A stretch of 25,973 nt of DNA from assembly GCA_046758065.1 (NCBI GenBank), contig JBHHZM010000033.1:1-25973 (forward strand). The letters run 5' to 3'. The stretch comes from JBHHZM01 sp046758065. Lineage in GTDB: Bacteria > Pseudomonadota > Alphaproteobacteria > JAAXGF01. A program made the position numbers and the translations under genes. Each line of letters opens with the position of its first letter. Within the stretch, counting starts at the first letter, position 1. Below are positions 1 to 7,570 of the stretch, in pieces. The notes beneath the pieces are model-generated. The model did no database searches, was not told where the DNA came from, and worked only from the letters and a program-made list of their open reading frames with translations.

Positions 1-298
1 CCTTGAACGTCGTTTTCTCGATGACCTTGGCGAAACGGTCCGATCCGCGAACCTACGCCCCATGCCGATGAGGCCCTGCAAATCCGCCATGGCATGGACA
101 AGGGCATCCGGCGCAGCATGAGATGTTCCCGCAGGCCGATCCGGGCGGCGGGACCGGACGCCGCGCGGCCGCCCTTGGACGGCGTCGCCGCCTGACGGGT
201 CTGCCGCCAGAGCCGCTGCAAGCTTGCCGCATACAGCCCGCAGCAAAGGTTGTCCGGCGGTGGACAAGGCGGCGCAACTCGTCTATCTACCCGATATT

Positions 299-321
299 GC
301 CGGGAACGGTATCGTTCCGGC
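299..321. promoter_or_regulatory. Palindrome GGAACG-GTAT-CGTTCC upstream of secreted protein
   Basis: The six-base arms GGAACG (303-308) and CGTTCC (313-318) flank GTAT. Pairing extends outward through GCCG/CGGC if one extra G on the left bulges. It lies about 120 bases before the GTG start at 440. It could be an operator dyad or an RNA hairpin; no regulator can be named. Confidence 0.3.
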
Positions 322-340
322 GCGCGCCAACGGAACTCTC

Positions 341-361
341 CCGTCATGAGCCCGTCATGAG
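341..361 (+). repeat. Tandem 11-bp repeat CCGTCATGAG(C/A)
   Basis: CCGTCATGAG occurs at 341-350 and again at 352-361, a period of 11 bases or one helical turn. Each copy contains the palindrome TCATGA. It sits 80-100 bases upstream of the start at 440, a plausible place for a regulator-binding site. Function is unknown. Confidence 0.35.
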
Positions 362-439
362 ACTGTGGATCGTCCGCCATCTCCCCCCGGTTCCCGCGAC
401 GCGCGGTCGGCCGGTCGCGCGCTGGCACCCGAGGAAACC

Positions 440-1087
440 GTGACGCGCGCCGCGTTCCGGCCGGGCTTCCGGATACTCGTCGTCCCGTTCGCGCTCGCCG
501 CCTTCTCATGGCTCGCGCCGACGCCGCTTGCGGCGCAGGAGTTCGACATCCCCGAAGGCTTCCATCAGACCGACGAGCACCCGGCCGCCGAAAGCGACGG
601 CTTGCGTTATCTGTTCAGCGTGCGCCCGGACGACGGCCCCTTCGCCGCGTTGAGCGCGATCCACCTGAGCGCGGTCACGGACCCGGTCGCCGATGCCGAC
701 GCCTGGCTCAAGGAGCGGATGACCGGCGACCTCGGCGATCTCAACGAACTGGGCGCGGCCGGCGACGTGTTCTCGAACCCCGACAGCCCGTTCGGCGGTC
801 CCGCATTCGAGTCGCTGCGCGAACTGCTTCCCGAACTGGTCGAGCGTTTCCGCAATCTCGCCCGCATCGCGCTCCGCTACTGCAGCGGCCCCGAGACCGG
901 CCACAACCCGAGCGGCGCGTTCCGCGAGCTCGACTGCACCTTCCGCGTCGGGCCGGTGAGTCAGTATCTGGTCCTCAGGCTGCAGCGCGCCGGCGGACGC
1001 TGGTACTATACCGAAATCCGCACCATGAACGAGCGCCGCCTCCGTCACTTGAGGGCGATCGCCAACTCCTTCGCCGTCGCCGGATAG
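440..1087 (+). CDS. Secreted protein of unknown function
   Basis: The 215-residue product begins with a cleavable-looking signal peptide: basic residues (R3, R7, R11), a hydrophobic run at about 12-28 and a likely cleavage after LAA near residue 32. The mature part is mixed alpha/beta in appearance with two cysteines (C148 and C166) that could form a periplasmic disulfide. I recognise no family or catalytic motif. The GTG at 440 is chosen because GAGG at 431-434 precedes it by 5 bases and it places the signal peptide at the very N-terminus. The frame is open upstream to 365, but that would add about 25 non-hydrophobic residues before the signal. A 7-bp hairpin follows the stop. Function unknown. 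Confidence 0.75.
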   Translation: MTRAAFRPGFRILVVPFALAAFSWLAPTPLAAQEFDIPEGFHQTDEHPAAESDGLRYLFSVRPDDGPFAALSAIHLSAVTDPVADADAWLKERMTGDLGDLNELGAAGDVFSNPDSPFGGPAFESLRELLPELVERFRNLARIALRYCSGPETGHNPSGAFRELDCTFRVGPVSQYLVLRLQRAGGRWYYTEIRTMNERRLRHLRAIANSFAVAG

Positions 1088-1090
1088 CCC

Positions 1091-1112
1091 GCCTCCGGGC
1101 ACCAACGGAGGC
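1091..1112 (+). terminator. Hairpin after the secreted-protein gene
   Basis: GCCTCCG (1091-1097) pairs perfectly with CGGAGGC (1106-1112) around an 8-base loop, starting 3 bases after the stop at 1087. No T-run follows, so it may be a weak terminator or a 3'-end-stabilising stem rather than a classical intrinsic terminator. Confidence 0.4.
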
Positions 1113-1279
1113 TCCGGGGGCGGGGTTTGCCGCCGGCCCGGCGCCGGTTGCGCGGTTTGCGGAAAGCCGGCTGTCATGCTATCAATGGCTATGCCATTCG
1201 GGGCCAATTTCTGGTCCATTCGCGTCCATTTGGAGGGTGCGGACGGCCCAACCGCCGGATCCGGAGGACAGACGGGTAT

Positions 1280-2035
1280 TTGAAGCTGGGGGCGACCGTT
1301 TTGGAAACAAGGAACTCCGCCGAGGTCGACGATCGCCTGCATTCGATTGGCCGGCACGCCGGCCGCGGCGCCGGCGTCATAGCGACGAAACTCAAGCAGG
1401 CGATCGAAACCGGCGTCTATGCGGACGGCGACCGGCTGCCGCCGGAGCGCGAGCTGGCGGTCGCTTTCGGCACGGCGCGCAACACCGTCCGCCGGGCGCT
1501 CCATCAGCTCGAACAGGACGATCTGGTGGTGCGCCGCGTCGGCAGCGGCACGTTCGTCAGATACGCCGGGCCGCTGGAACATCCCTCGGACGACATCAGG
1601 GACGCGATCAGTCCCTTGCAGTTGATCGAGGCGCGGTTCGCCGTCGAGCCCTATATGACGCGGCTGGCGACGGTCAACGCGACGCGCCGCGACCTCGACG
1701 GCCTGGAAGCCCTGCTCAACCGCCTCGAAGCCTGCGGCGACGACAAGGATACGTTCACCGAACTCGACGGCGAGTTCCACGAGCAGATCGCGCGCTGCGC
1801 CCGCAATCCCCTGCTGCTTCACATCTATCGTCAGATCAACGCCGTCCGGTCCCATGCGCAGTGGAAAACCATGAAGGAGAAGATCCTGACCCCCGATCAG
1901 ATCGTGGCTTACAACAGGCAGCACCGCGCCATCTTCGAGGCGCTGTCGCGGCGCGACGTGCAGACCGCCGTGAAGGGCATCGTCGAGCAACTCGAGAAGG
2001 CCCGGATCGACCTGATCGGGGCCGACAGCATGTGA
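1280..2035 (+). CDS. GntR-family transcriptional regulator, FCD (FadR-like) subfamily
   Basis: A 251-residue DNA-binding repressor/activator. The GntR winged helix-turn-helix is at about residues 30-95, with the typical GDRLPPERELA and NTVRRALHQLE segments and the wing RRVGSGTFV. The FCD ligand domain is at about 114-240; D163, H167 (DGEFHEQI) and H215 are candidate metal ligands known for this family. FCD regulators usually respond to organic or amino acids. The start is uncertain: TTG at 1280 follows GGAGG (1263-1267) by 12 bases, while TTG at 1301 follows a G-run (1288-1292) by 8 bases and would give a protein 7 residues shorter. Upstream codons to 1127 look non-coding. It stands alone between unrelated genes, so its target cannot be read from context. 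Confidence 0.88.
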   Translation: MKLGATVLETRNSAEVDDRLHSIGRHAGRGAGVIATKLKQAIETGVYADGDRLPPERELAVAFGTARNTVRRALHQLEQDDLVVRRVGSGTFVRYAGPLEHPSDDIRDAISPLQLIEARFAVEPYMTRLATVNATRRDLDGLEALLNRLEACGDDKDTFTELDGEFHEQIARCARNPLLLHIYRQINAVRSHAQWKTMKEKILTPDQIVAYNRQHRAIFEALSRRDVQTAVKGIVEQLEKARIDLIGADSM

Positions 2036-2104
2036 ACGGGGACATCTGAATGAGGAACGATCGGGCGCGCCGCCGTTCATGACTGTGGTGTGAAATCCGG
2101 GTTA

Positions 2105-2143
2105 AAGCGCGGCGCCGGCGTCCGGACAAGCGCCGTCGCGCTT
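2105..2143. terminator. Hairpin between convergent genes
   Basis: AAGCGCG (2105-2111) pairs with CGCGCTT (2137-2143), and an inner GGCGC/GCGCC pair can extend or compete with the stem. It lies between the GntR gene and the converging desaturase gene. Read on the minus strand the stem ends in CGCGCTTTAA, a short T-tract, so it best fits termination of the desaturase run. Confidence 0.4.
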
Positions 2144-2156
2144 CACCGCCCGGCGA

Positions 2157-3254
2157 TCATCCCGTGATTTCGGGTTCGACGCAGCGCCGCGCCCGGTCGG
2201 CCCGCGTCGCGGCCGCTTCCTTCCACAGCCGTCGCAAAGCGTCCCACAGGCTTCGTCTGGTCGTCCGCAGGTAAATCTCGTTGTCGGAGAGGTCGCGGAC
2301 CAAGCGCCGGTGGGCCTTGCCGAGAGCATGGTACGGCATCGCCGGGAAGAGATGATGGGTGGCGTGGTACCTGAGGCCGACCGGCGCCCATAATGTCGTC
2401 AACAACCGGTTGCCCGGGACGTTGACCGAGTCGAGATACTGCGCCGAGAGGTCCATCGACCGGTCGCCCGGGTTGCGGTAGCAATGGGCGGCCAGCGTTC
2501 TGAGCGAATTCAGGAAAAAGATCAGCAGCGCGACGAGGTACCACAGCACCAGGACCTTGTAGGTCATGACCCCGGTGGCCGTCAGCAGAATCGCGGCGAC
2601 GCCGTAGAGGAAGCTGGCGAGTTCCTGGAGTTTCCATGTCTTGCCGTCGCGCGCCAGGGGTCCGGGCCGGCGATAGTCGAAATCGATCGTGAGCGAAGAG
2701 GCGCGCGCCCACGCAAACCGCCTCAGACTTCCGTTCAGATACGAAAGCGGCGTGAGGACGATGAAACGGCCGGCGGCGAGCAGCGGCAGAATGACAACCA
2801 GCAGCAGGTAAACGACGATCCTGGACGGGCGTTCCGCGGCGAACGGCAGATACTCGCCGTCCTCCTTCGTGCCGTAGATGTCGCGCTTGTGATGCTCGTT
2901 GTGGACGCCGCGGTAGGTGAACGACGGCACCATGAGTGGAAAACCGCAGGTGACGTTCCAGACCAGACGAAAGACCCTGAAGGTGCCCTTCTTCAGGTGG
3001 GCCAGTTCGTGGGTGAAGATCACGGCCCGGTACAGCGCCAGGGCGGCGATCGCGTAGAAACAGATTTGCCACGGGGAAAACGCCGGAAGGGCGAGGACGG
3101 CGACGAACGAGGCCCAGCCGACGGCAATCGAAAACAGGAAATCCGCCCAATAGATGAGAGGATTGGGCGAGAACAGGCCCTTGACGATCCGCCGCGCCTC
3201 GGTCGTGGCGATGTGTCCGGTTTCCCCGGCATCAAGGGCCTCGCCCGTTCTCAA
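2157..3254 (-). CDS. Membrane fatty acid desaturase family protein
   Basis: A 365-residue integral membrane di-iron enzyme of the fatty acid desaturase/hydroxylase superfamily, which uses O2 to introduce a double bond or hydroxyl into a lipid chain. The three histidine boxes are visible: HELAH (82-86), HNEHH (118-122) and HATHH (297-301), with a further conserved-looking H257. Hydrophobic segments lie at about 38-80, 146-170, 212-230 and 234-252. The start is TTG at 3254, preceded by AGGAG with about 8 bases spacing; it lies only 10 bases after the stop of the oxygenase gene, so the two are probably co-transcribed. Substrate is unknown: acyl lipid, carotenoid or sphingolipid-like chains are all possible in this superfamily. 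The partnership with a glycosyltransferase-like protein and an oxygenase suggests modification of an envelope lipid or glycolipid (inference). Confidence 0.88.
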   Translation of the reverse strand: MRTGEALDAGETGHIATTEARRIVKGLFSPNPLIYWADFLFSIAVGWASFVAVLALPAFSPWQICFYAIAALALYRAVIFTHELAHLKKGTFRVFRLVWNVTCGFPLMVPSFTYRGVHNEHHKRDIYGTKEDGEYLPFAAERPSRIVVYLLLVVILPLLAAGRFIVLTPLSYLNGSLRRFAWARASSLTIDFDYRRPGPLARDGKTWKLQELASFLYGVAAILLTATGVMTYKVLVLWYLVALLIFFLNSLRTLAAHCYRNPGDRSMDLSAQYLDSVNVPGNRLLTTLWAPVGLRYHATHHLFPAMPYHALGKAHRRLVRDLSDNEIYLRTTRRSLWDALRRLWKEAAATRADRARRCVEPEITG

Positions 3255-3264
3255 ATCGCCGCTC

Positions 3265-3978
3265 CTAGTATCCTTTTGGCAAGCCGCCGAACAGGCGCCG
3301 CACCCGGATGACCGGGGTCACCCGGTTGACCACGACGATAAAGATCTTGCGCAGGCGGTCCGGCGGGCTGCGGAGTTCGCGGACGCCGTGCCACGAGTGC
3401 TCGCCGCGCTTGAACAGCAGGCTGTAGTTTCCCACCGCCTGCGAGGCGGCGACGCACTCCAGATCCTCGAAATCGGGGTTCGAGCCGTGACTGAAACGCC
3501 CCTGGTCGTCCAGCACCAGCGTCTGTCCGCCCCAGGCGGGGTCCCAATCGTCGGGCGTGTTGAAATAGAACACGTGCGAACCGTGCTTGCGCCGGGCGTC
3601 GCAATGGGGTGACACCGAGCAGCCGGCCGGCGCGTAATGCCAATGGCAGTTGATGTCGAATTTCTCGATGCCCATCACCTTGCGCAGGAAGTTCCGGTAC
3701 CGTTCGCCCCGAATCTCGGCGACGAACTCCTTCCAGGGTTCCGCCACGCCGAGGCCGTCGTCGAACTCGAGGGCGAAGCGGTCGTGGGAGGCTTGGCCGT
3801 AATGCCGCGTCACCCCGAAGCTTTTCTTCATCATGGAGACATCCGGCAGGGTGTCAACCAGGCGCCGATGGCCGTCGTCGGTCAAGAGCCCTTGGGGGTT
3901 GATCCACGGAAACGGCTTCTGCGACTGGAACGCGACGGGATCGATGGCGTCCAGTCGTTGGTAATCAAGGTACGTCAT
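3265..3978 (-). CDS. 2-oxoglutarate/Fe(II)-dependent oxygenase (prolyl-hydroxylase-like fold)
   Basis: A 237-residue soluble protein with the facial triad of 2OG-Fe(II) dioxygenases: H125-x-D127 (SPHCDARRKHGSHVF) and distal H197 (HSWHGVREL), with R208 or R210 as candidate for binding the 2OG carboxylate. WGGQTLVLDD (149-158) is the strand following the first metal ligands, as in prolyl 4-hydroxylase-type proteins. Such enzymes hydroxylate proteins, lipids or small metabolites; the substrate cannot be read from sequence. ATG at 3978 is preceded by AGGG about 7 bases away. It is the middle gene of a minus-strand run, 76 bases after the ELM1-fusion gene and 10 bases before the desaturase, making two O2-dependent oxidising enzymes side by side. 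Confidence 0.82.
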   Translation of the reverse strand: MTYLDYQRLDAIDPVAFQSQKPFPWINPQGLLTDDGHRRLVDTLPDVSMMKKSFGVTRHYGQASHDRFALEFDDGLGVAEPWKEFVAEIRGERYRNFLRKVMGIEKFDINCHWHYAPAGCSVSPHCDARRKHGSHVFYFNTPDDWDPAWGGQTLVLDDQGRFSHGSNPDFEDLECVAASQAVGNYSLLFKRGEHSWHGVRELRSPPDRLRKIFIVVVNRVTPVIRVRRLFGGLPKGY

Positions 3979-4054
3979 GCGGGTTCCCTAACCTTCTGAG
4001 AGTTGAGAAAAGAATCCGGCCGCCGTCTCCCGGCGAGATCGCACGCCGCGCCGG

Positions 4055-6445
4055 TCAGGGCGCGACGAGCCCCAGAAGCGCCCGCAGCTTGGCGGCGGCT
4101 TCCGCGGCTTCGTGCAGTGCGGGACCGTTGCGCCCTCGCTCGGGCGCCACCCCGAAGGACTGCGCGACGCCGCGGCGGATCAGATTCTGGTGCAATGCGT
4201 TCAGATCGCGCGGCGGGCGGACGATTCCGCGCTCGATGAGCCGCGCACAGAGGTATTCCCTGCCCTGCTGGGGCCGCACCGTCCCGCGCCTGTTGAGCGG
4301 GCGGGACTGGGAGCGCGCCAGCACCGCTTCCTCGATCCGCCGGGTCAGGCCGGGCCGTCGTTCGGACGGGGGGTAGATGTAAACCGGCTTTCCGGTAGCG
4401 ACGGCATCGGCCAGCATGGTCTCGCTCTCGCCGGTGACGACGATGGCGTCCGCCGCGGCCAGGAAAGCGAGATAGAGGTCGTCGTCGCGCGATCCCGGCC
4501 GCCACCAGTGCAGGTGGCTCGCTTCGCCGAGCCCGGTGACGAGGGCGCCGGTGGCCGTTTCCCCGAGACCCGGGCCGGTGAAAGCGAACACGGACCCGCC
4601 GGCGGCCGCGGCGAAGGTGCGCACCTCTTCGCCCATGCGCCGCGCGGTCTCGGCGTCGAGGCGAAGTCGCGCGGTCGCATCGCCGGTCAGCAGCACGACG
4701 CGCGGGCGCGAGGCCTCACCGAACAGGTTCGGCCAGCGTCCGGCGGACCGGGCGAGATGCTCGGGGGTGACCCGGCTGAGGCGCGTTACGGTTTCGATCC
4801 GCTGGGGATGGGGTGGCAGGCGGTAGTAGGCGGGGACGATCGCGGCGTCGAACCACTCGCCGATCTCGCCGCTGTCGCCGTCGAGCCGCACCAAACGGGT
4901 CCGCCCCCGGGTTTTCTTGGCGATCAAACGCGCGGCCGGGACGGCGCCGTCGCCGGCGGCGATCACCACGTCCGGCCAGGGCGGCGTCGGCGATCCGTTG
5001 GCCTTCGGTTCCTTGACCTCGTACGGCCAGCCCAGGGCATCCGCCAGCGCGATCGCCTGGGTTGCGTATTCGGGTTGCCCGTTGGCGAGCACCCAGACCG
5101 TCGGGAGATCGCCCAGGCAACGGCCAGCTTCGTGAACATGGACGGGCTCACGGCCGTTCTCAGGTGGGGCGCCCCATACCAGCTCCCAATGGATATCCGG
5201 GTGATGCGCCGCGATCGCACCGAAATGCTCTTGCCACCACGCCCGGGCGCGGGGACGGCTCTCCAACCGGGCGCCGTCGGCCAGCGTTTTCGTCAGGGCG
5301 CAATCGCTCACCGCGGCGTAGACGAAGCGGCGCGCAAAACGAAACAGCTCGCCCACGACCCAGGGCACATCCTCGTCGGGAACGAAGTCGAGCCCTTCGC
5401 CGCACACCACGCCGTCGAAGCGACCCGAAGGCTGCTCGGCGGGCGACGCGACGGCGCGATCGAAGCGGGTGACGGCAATCCCGGCGTCCTCGAAATCGGC
5501 GCCGTTATTTTTCGTACCGAACCCGTACTCGAGGATGGTTTTCGCTTCCGATTTGGTCGCCAACTCGCGAAGCGCCGTCGGCGGTTGGGTCGCCGGCTTC
5601 CCGTGCGAGCCGGTTCCGGCCGCCTGAAGGCGCTCCACGAGCTTGGCGTACTGTGCGCTGGGCCGCGTCGCGGTGAAGACCTGATAGCCGGCGTCGTCGG
5701 CCGAACGCTTCAGATCGTGCCAGATCCGTCCGACCGGGTTGCGCTGGTAGACGAAGAGTTGCGGCAGCGGACGCCAGGGCTGGGTATGCAGGATGGTCCA
5801 GTGAAGAAGCTTGGTGTGACCGGGCACATATTCTTCGTCGCGCGCGTGCCACTCGGGTGACAGGTCGCCGCGCAGTCCGGGCACCGCCAGCGCCTTCGCG
5901 AGCAGGGCGTTCTTGTGCCGGTGCTGCGCGCCGTCGAGGGTCCAGATTGGCGCCATGCGGGCGCAGTCGATCAGCATGACCGCGCTGTCCGCCCGCCCGC
6001 CCGGCGCGATCGCCAGGAAACCGTGATCGCCCATTTCGGCGTCGAACAGCTCCGCGGGGTCGGCGAGATAGGCCTGATCGACGTCGTTCCAGATCGCGCG
6101 CCCGGCACCGCCGGCGTAATGCGGAATGGCGAAGCGATAATTGGTGAAACCGGTAAGCCAGCGCCGCCGGTTGAAGCCGGCCAGTTCCTTCATCAGGTGG
6201 ATCTCGTAGACGCGGGAAGGGTCGCGCACCCGTTCGATCGACCACACGAACACCCGCTCGGCGCGGTATTGCGCCGGCTCGGTACCGAGGAAGATGCGCA
6301 CCGGCGGCTTGGCGCTGGGGGTCACGCCTTCGGCGACGTCCAGCACCACGCATTCCGGCCGCGCCCGCATGCCGGAAGCGTCCCGGCAACGGTCGGTCGC
6401 GGGCGAAAACGTCCTGGCCACATGGGCCGGTATGACAAAGGGCAT
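4055..6445 (-). CDS. Trimodular protein: GT8-like glycosyltransferase + methyltransferase-like + ELM1 domain
   Basis: A 796-residue multidomain protein. Residues about 48-245 resemble a nucleotide-sugar glycosyltransferase of the GT8 type: an opening strand RIFLGTEPAQYR (50-61) and a DxD-like metal motif DVD (121-123) in AIWNDVDQAYL. Residues about 285-425 look like a Rossmann methyltransferase fold (ILEYGFGTKNNG at 304-315, then GRFDGVVCGEGLDFV at 341-355), but without a classical GxGxG motif, so it may be inactive. Residues about 448-745 match the ELM1 family (named for a mitochondrial fission protein; bacterial members are putative glycosyltransferases), with the typical VVTGESETMLADAVATGKPV (669-688). 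No signal peptide is seen, so the site is cytoplasmic or the membrane face. ATG at 6445 has GGAG 6 bases upstream. First gene of the run with the oxygenase and desaturase; probably builds or modifies a surface glycan or glycolipid (inference). Confidence 0.78.
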   Translation of the reverse strand: MPFVIPAHVARTFSPATDRCRDASGMRARPECVVLDVAEGVTPSAKPPVRIFLGTEPAQYRAERVFVWSIERVRDPSRVYEIHLMKELAGFNRRRWLTGFTNYRFAIPHYAGGAGRAIWNDVDQAYLADPAELFDAEMGDHGFLAIAPGGRADSAVMLIDCARMAPIWTLDGAQHRHKNALLAKALAVPGLRGDLSPEWHARDEEYVPGHTKLLHWTILHTQPWRPLPQLFVYQRNPVGRIWHDLKRSADDAGYQVFTATRPSAQYAKLVERLQAAGTGSHGKPATQPPTALRELATKSEAKTILEYGFGTKNNGADFEDAGIAVTRFDRAVASPAEQPSGRFDGVVCGEGLDFVPDEDVPWVVGELFRFARRFVYAAVSDCALTKTLADGARLESRPRARAWWQEHFGAIAAHHPDIHWELVWGAPPENGREPVHVHEAGRCLGDLPTVWVLANGQPEYATQAIALADALGWPYEVKEPKANGSPTPPWPDVVIAAGDGAVPAARLIAKKTRGRTRLVRLDGDSGEIGEWFDAAIVPAYYRLPPHPQRIETVTRLSRVTPEHLARSAGRWPNLFGEASRPRVVLLTGDATARLRLDAETARRMGEEVRTFAAAAGGSVFAFTGPGLGETATGALVTGLGEASHLHWWRPGSRDDDLYLAFLAAADAIVVTGESETMLADAVATGKPVYIYPPSERRPGLTRRIEEAVLARSQSRPLNRRGTVRPQQGREYLCARLIERGIVRPPRDLNALHQNLIRRGVAQSFGVAPERGRNGPALHEAAEAAAKLRALLGLVAP

Positions 6446-6774
6446 GGTGTTCTCCGAAGCATCCCTGTGACGCCGGATTCCGGCCTTTCGGACAAAACCA
6501 CCCCCCTTCGCTTCGCCGCATCAAAGAATGGGCAAAAACGAAGCTCCGCCCGCCGGCTGAACCGGACACTCAAGCAGGCTTCTTATTCGCGCGTTAACCC
6601 CGAGTCCTTGATCTGGGTTAATTCGAACGCCACAAATCATGTACAACAGACGGGACCGGGAGGGCCTTGGGCATGGCGGCGGGGGTTCGTAAAGCGGTTA
6701 TCCGACGAAGCCATGTTGTGGTAAGGGTTAAAAATGTGGTTCGAAACGAGGCTTTACCGGAGAGGGGACGGATC
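6446..6774. other. Divergent intergenic region, no gene seen
   Basis: This 329-base gap separates the minus-strand ELM1-fusion gene from the plus-strand PEBP gene and must hold promoters for both. It is visibly richer in A+T than the flanking genes, especially about 6580-6650. A small hairpin GCCGG-ATT-CCGGC sits at 6472-6484. TTGATC at 6608-6613 is a possible -35 element for the plus strand, but no good -10 follows at normal spacing. I see no credible small gene. Confidence 0.4.
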
Positions 6775-7350
6775 ATGCGGTTTGCGCTGAAGCAGGTATC
6801 GGCGTTTCTGGGCATGCTCGTGACGGCGGCGGTGCTGGCGGGGGCGCCGGCGGCTGCCGCAGAACTGACGTTGACCAGCGCCGAATTCGCCGACGGGGAT
6901 TACCTCGCCAACGAACAGGTGTTTGCCGGGTTCGGATGCGAAGGCAAGAACATCTCGCCTTCTCTGGCCTGGAACGGCGCTCCGGGGGGAACCAAGTCTT
7001 TCGCCCTCACGGTCTACGACCCCGATGCGCCGACCGGCAGCGGCTGGTGGCACTGGGTGGTCGTCAATCTGCCCGCCGATACGCGGGCGCTCCCGAAGGG
7101 CGCGGGCGCCGCCGGTGGCGCGGGGCTTCCGAGCGGCGCCGTCCAGGTGCGCACCGATTTCGGGGCGCCGGGTTATGGCGGGCCGTGCCCGCCGCCGGGC
7201 GATCATCCGCATCGCTACCTCTTCACGATCCATGCGCTCGATCTGGAGTCGCTCGACGTCACGCCGGACTCGTCGCCTGCGCTGGTCGGCTTCTATCTGA
7301 ATTTCCACACGCTGGCCAAATCGTCGCTCATGGGGCTGTACAAGCGTTAA
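6775..7350 (+). CDS. YbhB/YbcL-type PEBP (Raf-kinase-inhibitor-like) periplasmic protein
   Basis: A 191-residue exported protein of the phosphatidylethanolamine-binding protein family. The signal peptide occupies residues 1 to about 29 (hydrophobic 9-24, cleavage near AAA-AE). The mature part shows the family signatures: NISPSLAWNGAP (59-70), VYDPDAPTGSGWWHWVV (80-96) and GYGGPCPPPGDHPHRYLF (roughly 133-150), which form the anion/ligand pocket. Bacterial members are small stable proteins whose physiological role is not well defined. ATG at 6775 is chosen over an upstream in-frame start at 6667 because GGAGAGGGG precedes it and it starts the signal peptide correctly. It is monocistronic: 220 bases separate it from the importer genes. 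Confidence 0.9.
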   Translation: MRFALKQVSAFLGMLVTAAVLAGAPAAAAELTLTSAEFADGDYLANEQVFAGFGCEGKNISPSLAWNGAPGGTKSFALTVYDPDAPTGSGWWHWVVVNLPADTRALPKGAGAAGGAGLPSGAVQVRTDFGAPGYGGPCPPPGDHPHRYLFTIHALDLESLDVTPDSSPALVGFYLNFHTLAKSSLMGLYKR

Positions 7351-7427
7351 TCCGGATTTCTCAGCGAAGTCACGAGCGGCATCGCGGGCGCGCGGGCGGG
7401 CCGTCGCCGGTCGTCCGCGCCCGTCTC

Positions 7428-7440
7428 CTGGTCAGACCAG
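7428..7440 (+). other. Small hairpin between the PEBP gene and livG
   Basis: CTGGT-CAG-ACCAG forms a 5-bp stem with a 3-base loop about 80 bases after the PEBP stop. The T-rich stretch about 17 bases later (GTTTCTTTTGG, 7456-7466) is too far away for a standard intrinsic terminator. Its role is uncertain. Confidence 0.2.
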
Positions 7441-7512
7441 GCGCGGCGTTCGGCGGTTTCTTTTGGTGAAGAATGGCGCTAATGATTGACGGGCGCTTCG
7501 AAAAAACAGCAC

Positions 7513-7531
7513 TCGGCCGCGGTTCGGCCGC
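7513..7531 (+). repeat. Direct repeat TCGGCCGC x2 upstream of livG
   Basis: TCGGCCGC occurs at 7513-7520 and 7524-7531, an 11-base period that puts both copies on the same face of the helix, 40-58 bases before the livG start. Each copy contains the palindrome CGGCCG. This could be an operator for the importer operon, but GC-rich octamers recur by chance in such genomes. Confidence 0.22.
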
Positions 7532-7570
7532 AGGATTGGCGCGACAGGGGATGGCGCCGGGAAGGGGAGG

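Larger units (their letters stand above)
1..439. other. No confident gene; upstream region of the secreted protein gene
   Basis: I see no convincing coding region here. Short open frames run off the left edge on both strands (for example + from 2 to 121, and an ATG-less minus frame leftward from about 280), but none has a recognisable domain, a good start and a good SD together. An upstream gene's end could lie here unrecognised. Toward the downstream gene the stretch carries a palindrome at 299-321 and a tandem 11-bp repeat at 341-361, listed separately. Confidence 0.4.

Noticed and set aside
53..277. Minus-strand 74-residue frame near the left edge
   Set aside because: It is Arg/Pro/Cys-rich with no domain and no convincing SD; typical of random GC-rich sequence.
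506..2080. Minus-strand open frame of 524 codons opposite the secreted protein and GntR genes
   Set aside because: Antisense of a clear GntR/FCD gene and a signal-peptide gene; no domain or plausible start.
4112..5860. Plus-strand open frame of 582 codons opposite the ELM1 fusion
   Set aside because: The minus-strand reading has recognisable glycosyltransferase and ELM1 motifs and an SD; the plus reading has none.
7486..7491. TTGACG as a -35 element for the liv operon
   Set aside because: No acceptable -10 hexamer lies 16-18 bases downstream, so I do not call a promoter there.
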